The notes beneath the pieces were generated by a model. The model ran no database searches and was not told the DNA's origin. It saw only the letters and a program-made list of their open reading frames with translations. The translations under genes were made by a program, and so were the position numbers. This document shows positions 24,784 to 33,055 of a stretch of 64,000 nt of DNA, piece by piece (the stretch's first letter is position 1; each line of letters begins with the position of its first letter). The stretch is taken from assembly GCF_030128825.1 (NCBI RefSeq), contig NZ_CP119127.1, forward strand, positions 1,612,001 to 1,676,000, read 5' to 3'. The DNA is from Sphingobium sp. WTD-1 (GTDB taxonomy: Bacteria > Pseudomonadota > Alphaproteobacteria > Sphingomonadales > Sphingomonadaceae).

Positions 24784-26126
24784 TGCGCGCGCTCGACCTG
24801 TTCAGCGCAGCGGCGGGCGGCTGGTCGCTTGGCCTGCATCGCGCCGGCTTCATTACCGTCGCCGCCTGCGAGATCGTCGAGTGGCGCCGCATCCTCTACG
24901 CGGAGAACAATCCCCATGTCAGACTCTACGATGACGTGCGCGCCCTCACGGCAGCTCGACTTGTTTCCGACCTCGGATTCCTACCCGACATCATCGTCGG
25001 ATCGCCGCCGTGCCAGGACATCTCCAGCGCCAACACCAAAGGCAGGGGAATCGAAGGCGAACGGTCGGGCCTCTACCTCGAAGCCGTCCGCCTGGTCGGA
25101 GATTGCCGGCCTCGCTGGTTCGCTTTTGAGAACAGCGCTAATCTCAGAACTCGCGGCGCTGACCGGCTGCTCCTTCTCCTGGAAACGCTCGGCTACGCCT
25201 GCGAACCGTGCGTGGTGGCTGCTGAAAATGTCGGCGCCAACCATGTCCGCAAGCGATCATGGCTCATCGGCTACGACCCCGGCCAGCTTGCCGACGCCGC
25301 GCACCAGCGACGCGGCACACGGCCCGGAGATGTGCAAGGTGCGCGGAGAGAAGCGGACTGGCATGAACCTGCCGACGATGATGCACCCCGCTGCATTGAA
25401 CAGGCTGCCGACCCCGCTGGCGACGGACGGGATGACGGACGGCGCGGGCGGCGGAGCGGGATCAACATATCCGCTGCGGATGATTCTGGCGACGCCGCGC
25501 AAGTCGGATGCGGAACGCGGCGGCCGGGGGGATGTGCTCAGCCAGTTGCAGGGCCATGCCAGCCGCCATGCGGGCATGATGCCGACGCCCGTCAAACCGA
25601 ACGGCGGCCGGAGATTGAGCGCGCAGGAGATCGAGACGGGACGCCGGGCGAATGGCGCGAAGGCGCAGATCGACACGCCGAACCTGCTGCGCCATGCCGC
25701 GGAACTCCTGCCGACTCCCACGAAGCGGGACAGCCGGATGGACAGCTGGAGTCCGGCCTACGACCGCAGGAAATCCCCGACGATGGACGCGGTGATGGAC
25801 GGGGCTATGACCGATCGCGCGCCGGACAAATGGGCGGGCGCTCGCGCGCTGGCGGCGATGCTGCGGAGCCGTGGGCTGACTGGAACGGCGGCCTTGCCCG
25901 TCACTTACGGCTGGATGATGGGCTTTCCGCCTGGGTGGCTGGCACGCGCGTTGCGGTCGGCGGTCCACGCGGGACGGCTGCTGCCAGCCTGATCGTCGAG
26001 GCGTTCGGCGACGCCGTTCTCCCGCAAATCCCCGAAGCCATCGGCCGCGCGATCCTGCGCACCGAAGCCGCGCTCGATCTCGTGCTCGGCCGCGCATCCC
26101 TCGACAGCGCCGGAGACGAACGATGA
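24780..26126 (+). CDS. DNA cytosine-C5 methyltransferase
   Basis: A 448-residue m5C methyltransferase. Motif I is LFSAAAGGWSLGLHRAGF (7-24), motif IV GSPPCQDIS with catalytic Cys78, motif VI FENSANLRTRG (116-126), motif VIII GANHVRKRSWLIG (152-164), and the motif X-like end AFGDAVLPQIPEAIGRAI (about 405-422). Between motif VIII and the end the frame reads as low-complexity Gly/Arg/Asp-rich sequence, whereas another frame of the same DNA shows the LPTPxxxD and MMGFPPGW signatures usual in this region of phage and ICE enzymes. Either two compensating frameshifts or overlapping genes are present. The ATG at 24780 overlaps the upstream stop. No restriction partner is seen. Confidence 0.75.
   Translation: MMRALDLFSAAAGGWSLGLHRAGFITVAACEIVEWRRILYAENNPHVRLYDDVRALTAARLVSDLGFLPDIIVGSPPCQDISSANTKGRGIEGERSGLYLEAVRLVGDCRPRWFAFENSANLRTRGADRLLLLLETLGYACEPCVVAAENVGANHVRKRSWLIGYDPGQLADAAHQRRGTRPGDVQGARREADWHEPADDDAPRCIEQAADPAGDGRDDGRRGRRSGINISAADDSGDAAQVGCGTRRPGGCAQPVAGPCQPPCGHDADARQTERRPEIERAGDRDGTPGEWREGADRHAEPAAPCRGTPADSHEAGQPDGQLESGLRPQEIPDDGRGDGRGYDRSRAGQMGGRSRAGGDAAEPWADWNGGLARHLRLDDGLSAWVAGTRVAVGGPRGTAAASLIVEAFGDAVLPQIPEAIGRAILRTEAALDLVLGRASLDSAGDER
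24916..25992 (+). CDS. Overlapping reading frame with LPTP repeats
   Basis: A 358-codon open frame, one base out of phase with the cytosine methyltransferase and lying wholly inside it. From about 25270 it reads SLPTPRTSD, RLPTPLATDG, MPTPVKPNG, LLPTPTKRD and finally ALPVTYGWMMGFPPGWL, features that in phage methyltransferases lie between motif VIII and the C-terminus. Upstream it has LTGCSFSWKRSATPANRAWW, a string I associate with phage proteins of the same type. GGAG lies ten bases before the ATG at 24916. It may be a second protein encoded over the methyltransferase, or the true middle of that enzyme displaced by frameshifts. Confidence 0.45.
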   Translation: MSDSTMTCAPSRQLDLFPTSDSYPTSSSDRRRARTSPAPTPKAGESKANGRASTSKPSAWSEIAGLAGSLLRTALISELAALTGCSFSWKRSATPANRAWWLLKMSAPTMSASDHGSSATTPASLPTPRTSDAAHGPEMCKVRGEKRTGMNLPTMMHPAALNRLPTPLATDGMTDGAGGGAGSTYPLRMILATPRKSDAERGGRGDVLSQLQGHASRHAGMMPTPVKPNGGRRLSAQEIETGRRANGAKAQIDTPNLLRHAAELLPTPTKRDSRMDSWSPAYDRRKSPTMDAVMDGAMTDRAPDKWAGARALAAMLRSRGLTGTAALPVTYGWMMGFPPGWLARALRSAVHAGRLLPA

Positions 26127-26710
26127 GCGACCCCGCGCGTCCACAGCATATCGATTTCAGCGGGTTTGAAGCCGCGCTGCGCCGGCAGGCGGCGGAACGG
26201 GAAGCACCTCACCGCAGCCCGCCCATACCGTCCGCAATCGCAGCCGCCTCCCGGCTGACCGAAGTCGAACTCACCTGGATCGAGAAGAAGCTGGAGCACT
26301 GGATACGCTTCGGCCGTATCGCCCACGACCGCATCCTCACGCGCCGAACGCGCGTGGTGAGCTTTCGGCCCGGCGCGATATTCACCTTCGTCCGCTGGTC
26401 CGCCAACGACTATGGCACGATCACCTCGCGCATCGACGTCTTGCGGGCGGTGGATGCCGGCGAACCATACACCACGCTGCCCTTCGTGCGGCCGGGCGGC
26501 GACATCCTCCTGCATATCGAGAGCTGGCCGAAGGTGAGCCAGGTGCTCGCCGCGATCGACGCGGTGGAAGCGGCGGGTGTCGATCCCTGCGATGCCGCGT
26601 CCGACCACTGGCGCCACGTTCACAACCGCATCGCCGCGGGCCATGAGCCGCGTCCCTACACGATGGAGCGCCATCGCGCCTGGCTCAAGCGCCGGGAGAT
26701 CGAAGGATGA
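26123..26710 (+). CDS. DUF2840-family ICE protein
   Basis: A 195-residue protein with SRLTEVELTWIEKKLEHWIRFG, FRPGAIFTFVRWSANDYGTITSRIDVLRA and GGDILLHIESWPKVSQVLAAID, matching the DUF2840 family. These genes accompany traF, DUF736 and the relaxase in sphingomonad and rhizobial ICEs. Function is not known. It overlaps both neighbours by 4 bp, so it belongs to a translationally coupled transfer operon. No signal peptide or membrane segment is visible. Confidence 0.8.
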   Translation: MSDPARPQHIDFSGFEAALRRQAAEREAPHRSPPIPSAIAAASRLTEVELTWIEKKLEHWIRFGRIAHDRILTRRTRVVSFRPGAIFTFVRWSANDYGTITSRIDVLRAVDAGEPYTTLPFVRPGGDILLHIESWPKVSQVLAAIDAVEAAGVDPCDAASDHWRHVHNRIAAGHEPRPYTMERHRAWLKRREIEG

Positions 26711-27285
26711 CGCGCCGCCGTTATGTCATGGCGACGGCCATCGCCGCATTCGCCTTCGCCGCGGCGTTCGTCATCACCGCAGCCGTCGATCCGCTTCCGC
26801 GCGTGATCTGGAACGCCAGCGCCAGCGCGCCGATCGGCCTTTACCGCGTCCATCCCGACCGCGATCCGCCCACCGGGGCGCTGGTCGCCATCACGCCGCC
26901 AGAGCGGCTCTCCCGCTGGCTTTCGGCGCGAGGTTACCTGCCCGAGGGCGTGCCGCTCCTGAAACATGTCTCGGCGAAAACGGGGCAGCGCGTGTGCCGC
27001 ATCGGCGCCGTGGTGCGCGTCGATGGCCGGCGCGTCGCTATGGCCCGCGCGCGTGACGGTCGGGGCCGCCCGCTGCCGGTCTGGCAGGGGTGCCGGACGC
27101 TCGGCCCCGGCGAGATATTCCTGCTCAACCCATCCGTCCCGGACAGTCTCGACGGCCGCTATTTCGGCCCGCTTCCGGCTTCCACCGTCATCGGACGCGC
27201 GACGCCGCTGCATCTGCGCGCGCCGTCCCCGTCGCTTTCAACCCCCAGTGAAAAGGAGATCGGCCATGCCGACGAATATCTTTGA
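26707..27285 (+). CDS. traF: TraF-type S26 signal peptidase
   Basis: A 192-residue inner-membrane serine protease of the TraF/LepB (S26) family, which in RP4 matures and cyclises the TrbC pilin. One membrane anchor covers about residues 8-27. The catalytic serine is S40 in NASASAPIGLYR and the general-base lysine is K86 in VPLLKHV. The conserved GDxF-like end reads LGPGEIFLLNPSVPDSLDGRYFGPLP. It overlaps DUF2840 by 4 bp and DUF736 by 20 bp. The likely substrate, TrbC, is encoded at 34696. Confidence 0.85.
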   Translation: MTRRRYVMATAIAAFAFAAAFVITAAVDPLPRVIWNASASAPIGLYRVHPDRDPPTGALVAITPPERLSRWLSARGYLPEGVPLLKHVSAKTGQRVCRIGAVVRVDGRRVAMARARDGRGRPLPVWQGCRTLGPGEIFLLNPSVPDSLDGRYFGPLPASTVIGRATPLHLRAPSPSLSTPSEKEIGHADEYL

Positions 27286-27598
27286 ACCCACCGCTAGCGG
27301 CTATGCTGGACGTGCCCGTTATTTCGGCATCAACGAGCAGATCGTGCTGGTCGCGATCGATCCGGGCGATGCCGAAAACGCGCCCGACTACCGTGTCCAC
27401 CTCGACGACGAGGACGGCCCCGAGGTCGGCGGCGCGTGGAAACGGGTCGGTGAACGCGCGGGCGATTACATCGCGCTGGAGATCGACAGCCCGCTTTTCG
27501 GCTCGCCGTTCCGGCCGGTGCTGTTCCGCGCCGATGACGAGGGTCGGACGTTCCGGCTGTCGTGGAAGCGCCCCCGGCCTCGCGACGACCGGAACTGA
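27266..27598 (+). CDS. DUF736-family ICE protein, second copy
   Basis: A 110-residue protein starting MPTNIFEPTASGYAGRARYFG, with PDYRVHLDDEDGPEVGGAWK and FRADDEGRTFRLSWKRP. It has the DUF736 pattern shared with the gene at 18004 (G-x-G-x-I/A-R-x-FG, PDYR, final F-x-L). It is diverged, so the pair is old and not a recent duplication. The ATG at 27266 has AAAAGGAG upstream, and the gene starts inside the end of traF. Position next to the transfer genes suggests a role in conjugation or early entry. Confidence 0.85.
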   Translation: MPTNIFEPTASGYAGRARYFGINEQIVLVAIDPGDAENAPDYRVHLDDEDGPEVGGAWKRVGERAGDYIALEIDSPLFGSPFRPVLFRADDEGRTFRLSWKRPRPRDDRN

Positions 27599-27601
27599 TC
27601 C

Positions 27602-28465
27602 GTGCCTTTCCCGGTCATCCCTCTGTTCGCGGAAAGATCGCATCATCCCTCCGTCCCGCTCGGTCGCAGGCCGGCCGGCGCGCGCAGCGAAGGTCAAGGG
27701 CGGCCCCCGGCCGGCGCATCGCGCGCACCCTTTACCGGAGCGAGCACGCTGGCAGGCTGGCGGCGGAGCGGGGGCGGATCGGTCGTCCTGCTCGCGGTTC
27801 TGCTGCTGTCGTCCGGTATCGGGCCGGACGCGGCGCGGGCACAGGACGCGCCGGCCGAACGCACGGCAACCAGCCATCCCTGGGCCGTTCACGTCGCAGA
27901 CGCCGCGCGGCGCTTCGGCATCCCCGAGGCATGGATTTGGGCGGTGATGCGCGTCGAGAGCAACGGCGATTCCCGTGCGGTATCCTCGGCTGGCGCGATG
28001 GGCCTGATGCAGATCATGCCCGGCACATGGGCGAACCTGCGCATTCGTCACGGGCTGGGGCGCGATCCCTACAATGTGCGCGACAATATTATGGCGGGCG
28101 CGGCCTATCTGCGCGCGATGCACGACCGCTACGGCAACGCGACGGCGATGCTGGCGGCCTACAATGCCGGGCCGGGCCGCTACGACGAATACCTCTCGCG
28201 CGGCCGCCCGCTGCCCGCCGAGACACGCGCCTATCTTGCAAAGCTGGCGGCCATCACCGGCAGCGCGGGCGACAGCCAGCTTGCCGCCGCGCCGCCGTCC
28301 GATCGCTTCGCCTGGCGCCGGGCCGCATTGTTCGCTGCGCGGCCGAACGACGATCCGGCCGCACTGGAAACGTCACCCGGAAAACACGCGGACGACATGC
28401 GCGCGGCGGTAGAACCGGCCGCGAACAGTCTGTTCGTCGCGCTGTCAGGGCGGAGGCAGCCGTGA
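27602..28465 (+). CDS. Lytic transglycosylase (VirB1-like)
   Basis: A 287-residue peptidoglycan-cleaving enzyme that opens the wall for the type IV secretion channel. An unusually long basic N-terminus precedes a hydrophobic signal segment (about 59-80). The SLT domain starts near residue 93, with catalytic glutamate E119 in AVMRVESNGDSRAVS, then GAMGLMQIMPGTW and AMLAAYNAGPGRYDEYL. The GTG at 27602 directly follows DUF736; a start nearer the hydrophobic segment is possible. The stop overlaps the next gene by 4 bp. Confidence 0.88.
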   Translation: MPFPVIPLFAERSHHPSVPLGRRPAGARSEGQGRPPAGASRAPFTGASTLAGWRRSGGGSVVLLAVLLLSSGIGPDAARAQDAPAERTATSHPWAVHVADAARRFGIPEAWIWAVMRVESNGDSRAVSSAGAMGLMQIMPGTWANLRIRHGLGRDPYNVRDNIMAGAAYLRAMHDRYGNATAMLAAYNAGPGRYDEYLSRGRPLPAETRAYLAKLAAITGSAGDSQLAAAPPSDRFAWRRAALFAARPNDDPAALETSPGKHADDMRAAVEPAANSLFVALSGRRQP

Positions 28466-29043
28466 AGATCGCCTACGCCGATCCGCCTTATATCGGCTGC
28501 GCGCATCTCTATCGCAATCATCCCGACTATGCGGGCGAGGTCGATCATGCGGCGCTGATCGAGCGGCTCCAGCGCGACTATGACGGCTGGATATTGCACG
28601 CCGCAGCGACGCCGGAATCGGTCGCCGTTCTCGCGCCGCTGATCCGCGAAACCGGCGCGCGGTGGATGGCGTGGGTCAAGGGCTTTGCCGCCTTCAAGCG
28701 CAACGTGCCGGTCGCCTGGGCGTGGGAACCCGTCATCGTGAAGCCCGCGCGCAAACCCGTGGTCAGCAAGCGCCTGGTCATGCGCGACTGGATCGAATGC
28801 CCGATCACGCTGCGCCGCGGCCTCACCGGCGCGAAGCCCGAAGCGGTCTGTCATTGGGCGTTCGAGACGGTCGCCGCGCGTCCCGAAGATGCGCTCGACG
28901 ACCTGTTTCCCGGCACCGGAGCCGTCGCCGAAGCTTGGCGGACCTGGCGCCTCAAGTTCGCGCTGCCGGGCGATCCCGTTGCAGCATCGCCGCGGCCCGG
29001 CAGCGCGCCGTCCGCAAGCCGGCGGCAGGCCGGCGCACCATGA
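28462..29043 (+). CDS. Small DNA methyltransferase-like protein (DPPY)
   Basis: A 193-residue protein starting MKIAYADPPYIG: the catalytic DPPY is at residues 7-10 and a SAM-binding FPGTG (DDLFPGTGAVAEAW, about 148-161) lies near the end, the order of beta-type N6-adenine methyltransferases. It is much shorter than most, with no recognisable target-recognition region, so it may act on single-stranded DNA, need a partner, or be inactive. A GTG start is indicated by GGAGG six bases upstream and by overlap with the transglycosylase stop. It adds a third methyltransferase to the element. Confidence 0.7.
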   Translation: MKIAYADPPYIGCAHLYRNHPDYAGEVDHAALIERLQRDYDGWILHAAATPESVAVLAPLIRETGARWMAWVKGFAAFKRNVPVAWAWEPVIVKPARKPVVSKRLVMRDWIECPITLRRGLTGAKPEAVCHWAFETVAARPEDALDDLFPGTGAVAEAWRTWRLKFALPGDPVAASPRPGSAPSASRRQAGAP

Positions 29044-29285
29044 CCGCCCCCGTTTTCAGATTGCCCGGTTGGAAGGTGGAAGTGCCTGGAAGGGCAGGAA
29101 AAAGCCGAAGGAAGGGACGGCAAGATAGAAAGCGCACCCCAAATTCGCTGAAAGCCTTTGTCTTTCAACGATTTGGCGCGGGTGCGTCGGTCGGCGAGCG
29201 TGCCGCTCGGAAGAAAAAAGCAAGTCATTTCAAAGCGCCGAATGGCACCACAGGCCATTTTCGGCGGAAAGCAGCCCGGCCGTGA
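29040..29285 (+). CDS. Short basic protein, doubtful
   Basis: An 81-codon frame, MTAPVFRLPGWKVEVPGRAG at the start, very rich in Lys and Arg. Its ATG overlaps the methyltransferase stop and its TGA overlaps the relaxase GTG, the same coupling used by real genes around it. No family is recognised and the composition (GRQDRKRTPNSLKAF) is simple. It may be real and help translation pass from one gene to the next, or it may be non-coding. Confidence 0.35.
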   Translation: MTAPVFRLPGWKVEVPGRAGKSRRKGRQDRKRTPNSLKAFVFQRFGAGASVGERAARKKKASHFKAPNGTTGHFRRKAARP

Positions 29286-31048
29286 GCGAGGACGAGGATT
29301 TCCGCGTCCGGCCGGGCAAGGTCAGGAACAGGGGAGCCGGCCAGGGCCGCAAGGCGCAAGGATTTGTCGTCCAGGTGCTCCGCGTCGCCGCGCGCAGCGG
29401 CGGAGGCCGGCGAACGGGCGGCTGGGGCGGATCGCGGCGCGTCGGGCAATCGAACTTCGGCCGGGGCCGCACGTCCTTCGCGCGCAGCCGGCTGTTCGGA
29501 TCGGGCCGGCGCGTGCTGGTCAAGATCGTGCCCCTCACCCGCTTCCACCGGAACGGGCGGCCGAGGGCGCCGCTCTCCGCGCACATCGCCTATCTCAAGC
29601 GCGAGGGCGTCACCCGTGACGGATCGCCCGCGCGGATGTTCGACGCCAATGGCGACGGCGCCGACGACCGCGCCTTCGCCGATCGCTGCAAGGACGACCG
29701 GCATCATTTCAGGATCATCGTCTCGCCCGAGGATGCGGCGGACCTCACCGACCTGCGCGAATATACCCGCGATCTCGTTCGCCAGATGGAAGCCGATCTC
29801 GGGACGCGTCTCGAATGGATCGCGGTCGATCACTGGAACACCGACAATCCCCACGTCCATCTGCTCGTGCGCGGCGTCGATGACCAGGGGGCCGACCTCG
29901 TTATCAACCGGGAGTATATCAGCCACAATCTGCGCTCGCGCGCCGAGGAACTGGCCTATGCCGAACTCGGCCCCAAGCCCGAGCATGAAATCCAGCGCGC
30001 GCTCGAACGCGAGGTGACGGCCGAACGCTGGACCAGGCTCGACGCTGAGATCGATCGCACGGCGGACGCACTCGGCGTCATCGACTTGCGCCCCCAGCAG
30101 CCCGGACCCGACGATCCCCAGGTCCGCCGCCTGATGATCGGCCGCTTGCAGCATCTGGAGACGATGGGGCTCGCAGCCGAGGCCACGCCCGGTCAGTGGG
30201 CACTGGCGGCGGATGCGCAAGCCAGGTTGCGCGAGCTGGGCACGCGCGGCGACATCATCCGCACGATCGGCAAGGCGCTGAACGATCGCGGCCTGCAGCG
30301 CCCGCTCGACAGCTACGAGATCGTCAGCGCCGCGCCGCAAAAGCCCATCGTCGGCCGGTTGATCGACAAGGGGCTGCACGACGAGCTGCATGGCTCGGCC
30401 TATGCCGTGATCGACGGCATCGACGGGCGCACCCACCATGTCCGGCTTCCGGGCATCGAGGCGCTGGAGCGCAGCCCGGATATCGGCGGCATCGTCGAGC
30501 TGCGCGCTATCGGCCGGCCGGGCGATCCGAAGCCGACGATGTTCCTGGCGACGCGATCCGATCTCGACCTCGCCGCCCAGGTGAACGCGACAGGCGCGAC
30601 CTGGCTTGATCATCGTCTCATCGAGCGCCGCCGTGCGGTGACGGCCGCCGGGTTCGGATCGGAGGTGCAGCAGGCGCTCGACCAGCGCACCGATCATCTC
30701 GTGCGCGAAGGACTGGCCCGCCGCTTCGGCAACCGCGTGGTTCTGCAAGGCAACCTGATCGACACGCTTCGCCGCCGCGAGCTGGACGCGACAGGTGCCG
30801 AAATCGCGGGCCGGACGGGACTCGCCTACCGCCCCACCAGTCCCGGCGACAAGGTCGCCGGGACATGCCGCCAGCGCCTCGCGCTCGCCTCGGGCCGCTT
30901 CGCGATGATCGACGACGGGTTGGGCTTCCGGCTCGTGCCTTGGTCGAACGACCTCGAACGCCAGCTGGGCCGGCAGATCGCAGGCGTCGCCCGCGACGGC
31001 GGCGGCATCGGCTGGTCGCTGGGCCGCAAGCGCGGCCTCGGCATCTGA
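29282..31048 (+). CDS. Relaxase, VirD2/TraI type with DUF3363
   Basis: A 588-residue relaxase that would nick oriT and lead the transferred strand. The N-terminal 75 residues are basic and low in complexity. The nuclease domain shows HIAYLKREGV (possible active tyrosine), DRHHFRIIVSPEDA and the metal-binding histidine motif DHWNTDNPHVHLLVRG (about 184-199). The C-terminal DUF3363 region covers about 270-580 (PGDKVAGTCRQRLALASGRFAMIDDGLGF near the end). GTG start. It is followed 15 bp downstream by traG. oriT itself was not located; it should be near this operon or its leader. Confidence 0.88.
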   Translation: MSEDEDFRVRPGKVRNRGAGQGRKAQGFVVQVLRVAARSGGGRRTGGWGGSRRVGQSNFGRGRTSFARSRLFGSGRRVLVKIVPLTRFHRNGRPRAPLSAHIAYLKREGVTRDGSPARMFDANGDGADDRAFADRCKDDRHHFRIIVSPEDAADLTDLREYTRDLVRQMEADLGTRLEWIAVDHWNTDNPHVHLLVRGVDDQGADLVINREYISHNLRSRAEELAYAELGPKPEHEIQRALEREVTAERWTRLDAEIDRTADALGVIDLRPQQPGPDDPQVRRLMIGRLQHLETMGLAAEATPGQWALAADAQARLRELGTRGDIIRTIGKALNDRGLQRPLDSYEIVSAAPQKPIVGRLIDKGLHDELHGSAYAVIDGIDGRTHHVRLPGIEALERSPDIGGIVELRAIGRPGDPKPTMFLATRSDLDLAAQVNATGATWLDHRLIERRRAVTAAGFGSEVQQALDQRTDHLVREGLARRFGNRVVLQGNLIDTLRRRELDATGAEIAGRTGLAYRPTSPGDKVAGTCRQRLALASGRFAMIDDGLGFRLVPWSNDLERQLGRQIAGVARDGGGIGWSLGRKRGLGI

Positions 31049-31063
31049 ACAAGGAGATAAACC

Positions 31064-33046
31064 ATGCCCGCTACCAAAATCCTCTGGGGCCAGATCATCG
31101 CCGTCTTCCTGATCGTGCTCGCCGCGATCTGGAGCGCCACGCAATGGACGGCGGCGGCGCTGGCATATCAGCCCGAGCTTGGCGAACCCTGGTTCATGGC
31201 GCTCGGCTGGCCGGTCTATCCGCCTTACGCCTTTTTCTGGTGGTGGTTCAGCTTCGATGCCTATGCGCCCGGCATTTTCCAGACCGGCGCCTATATCGCC
31301 GCGTCGGGCGGGTTCGTGGCGGTCGCGGTCGCCATCGCCATGTCGGTGTGGCGTGCGCGCGAGGCGAAGAACGCGGAAACCTATGGCTCGGCGCGCTGGG
31401 CGACCGAGGACGAGGTGCGCGCGGCCGGACTGCTCGGCGACGACGGCGTGGTGATCGGCAAGCTGGGCCGCGCCTATCTGCGCCATGACGGTCCCGAGCA
31501 TGTGCTGTGCTACGCGCCGACCCGCAGCGGCAAGGGCGTGGGGCTGGTGGTGCCCTCGCTCCTGACCTGGCCGGCGTCGGCGATCGTCCATGACATCAAA
31601 GGCGAGAACTGGACGCTGACCGCTGGCTTCCGCGCGCAGCATGGCCGCGTCCTGCTGTTCGACCCGACCAACGCGGCGTCGGACGCCTACAACCCGCTGC
31701 TGGAGGTGCGGCGCGGCCAGTGGGAAGTCCGCGACGTGCAGAACGTGGCCGATGTGCTGGTCGACCCGGAAGGCTCGTTGGAGAAACGCAACCACTGGGA
31801 AAAGACCAGCCATGCGCTGCTGGTCGGCGCGATCCTGCATGTGCTCTACGCCGAGCCCGACAAGACGCTTGCCGGCGTCGCGGCCTTCCTGTCCGATCCG
31901 GCGCGCACGATCGAACAGACGCTGGCCGCGATGATGGCGACACCGCATCTCGGCGAAGCCGGGGTGCATCCGGTGGTTGCTTCGGCCGCGCGCGAGCTGC
32001 TCAACAAGAGCGACAACGAACGCTCGGGCGTGCTCAGCACCGCCATGTCGTTTCTAGGGCTTTACCGCGATCCCGTCGTCGCCCAGGTCACGCGCGCCTG
32101 CCACTGGCGCGTCATGGATCTGGTCGCGGGCGAACTGCCAACAACGCTCTACCTCGTCATTCCGCCCAGCGACATCTCGCGGACCAAACCGCTCATCCGC
32201 CTGATGCTCAACCAGATCGGGCGGCGGCTGACGGAGGAACTGAACCAGGGCAACCGGCATCGCCTGCTGCTGATGCTCGACGAGTTTCCCGCACTCGGGA
32301 GATTGGATTTTTTCGAGAGCGCGCTGGCGTTCATGGCCGGCTATGGCCTGAAATCCTTTCTGATCGCGCAGTCGCTCAACCAGATCGAGAAAGCCTACGG
32401 ACAGGACAATGCGATTCTCGACAACTGCCACGTCCGGGTGAGCTTCGCGACCAACAACGAGAAAACGGGGGAGCGCGTGTCGAAGGCGCTCGGCACCAAG
32501 ACCGAGATGCGGGCGATGAAGAATTATGCCGGGCACAGGCTCTCGCCCTGGCTCGGGCATCTGATGGTCTCGCGCTCCGAAACCGCCCGGCAGCTTCTGA
32601 CGCAGGGCGAAGTCATGCAGCTGCCGCCCGACGAGGAAATCGTCATGGTGTCGGGCGTCCAGCCGATCCGCGCGAAAAAGGCGGCCTATTATGCCGATCC
32701 CCGTCTCGCCGCGCGGATCATGCCGCCGCCCGATCCGGCCGCATCGCCACCGCGGGAGGTCCGTCCCCACGACTGGACGGGGCTCGCCGCCACGGCCGAT
32801 CCCGCCGAGATCGCGGCGATCATCCGGCGCCAGGAGGATGCCGCCAACAGCGGGCTGCGCCGCGAGCCCGAGCTTCCCGATCATGTCGCCATCGTGAAGG
32901 AGACGGCGCCCGCACCGCCCGCGCAGGAATTTTCCATCGTCGAGGACGAGCCCGAGGACGCCGCGCGCCAGGCCGCGGCGCGGCGCCGGATGCAAGGCAT
33001 CGCACGGCAGGCGTCGCTCGATCCCGACGACGGCATCGAAATGTAG
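31064..33046 (+). CDS. traG: TraG/VirD4-family coupling protein
   Basis: A 660-residue inner-membrane ATPase that delivers the relaxase-DNA complex to the type IV channel. Two N-terminal membrane segments (about 8-28 and 80-100) precede the Walker A YAPTRSGKGVG (about 149-159) and Walker B LLLMLDEFPALGRL (about 403-416), with IAQSLNQIEKAYG after it. The C-terminal tail (from about 560) is Pro/Ala/Glu-rich and divergent. GGAG precedes the ATG. It is followed by a CopG-type gene 9 bp later. Confidence 0.92.
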   Translation: MPATKILWGQIIAVFLIVLAAIWSATQWTAAALAYQPELGEPWFMALGWPVYPPYAFFWWWFSFDAYAPGIFQTGAYIAASGGFVAVAVAIAMSVWRAREAKNAETYGSARWATEDEVRAAGLLGDDGVVIGKLGRAYLRHDGPEHVLCYAPTRSGKGVGLVVPSLLTWPASAIVHDIKGENWTLTAGFRAQHGRVLLFDPTNAASDAYNPLLEVRRGQWEVRDVQNVADVLVDPEGSLEKRNHWEKTSHALLVGAILHVLYAEPDKTLAGVAAFLSDPARTIEQTLAAMMATPHLGEAGVHPVVASAARELLNKSDNERSGVLSTAMSFLGLYRDPVVAQVTRACHWRVMDLVAGELPTTLYLVIPPSDISRTKPLIRLMLNQIGRRLTEELNQGNRHRLLLMLDEFPALGRLDFFESALAFMAGYGLKSFLIAQSLNQIEKAYGQDNAILDNCHVRVSFATNNEKTGERVSKALGTKTEMRAMKNYAGHRLSPWLGHLMVSRSETARQLLTQGEVMQLPPDEEIVMVSGVQPIRAKKAAYYADPRLAARIMPPPDPAASPPREVRPHDWTGLAATADPAEIAAIIRRQEDAANSGLRREPELPDHVAIVKETAPAPPAQEFSIVEDEPEDAARQAAARRRMQGIARQASLDPDDGIEM

Positions 33047-33055
33047 GAGGCTCCC

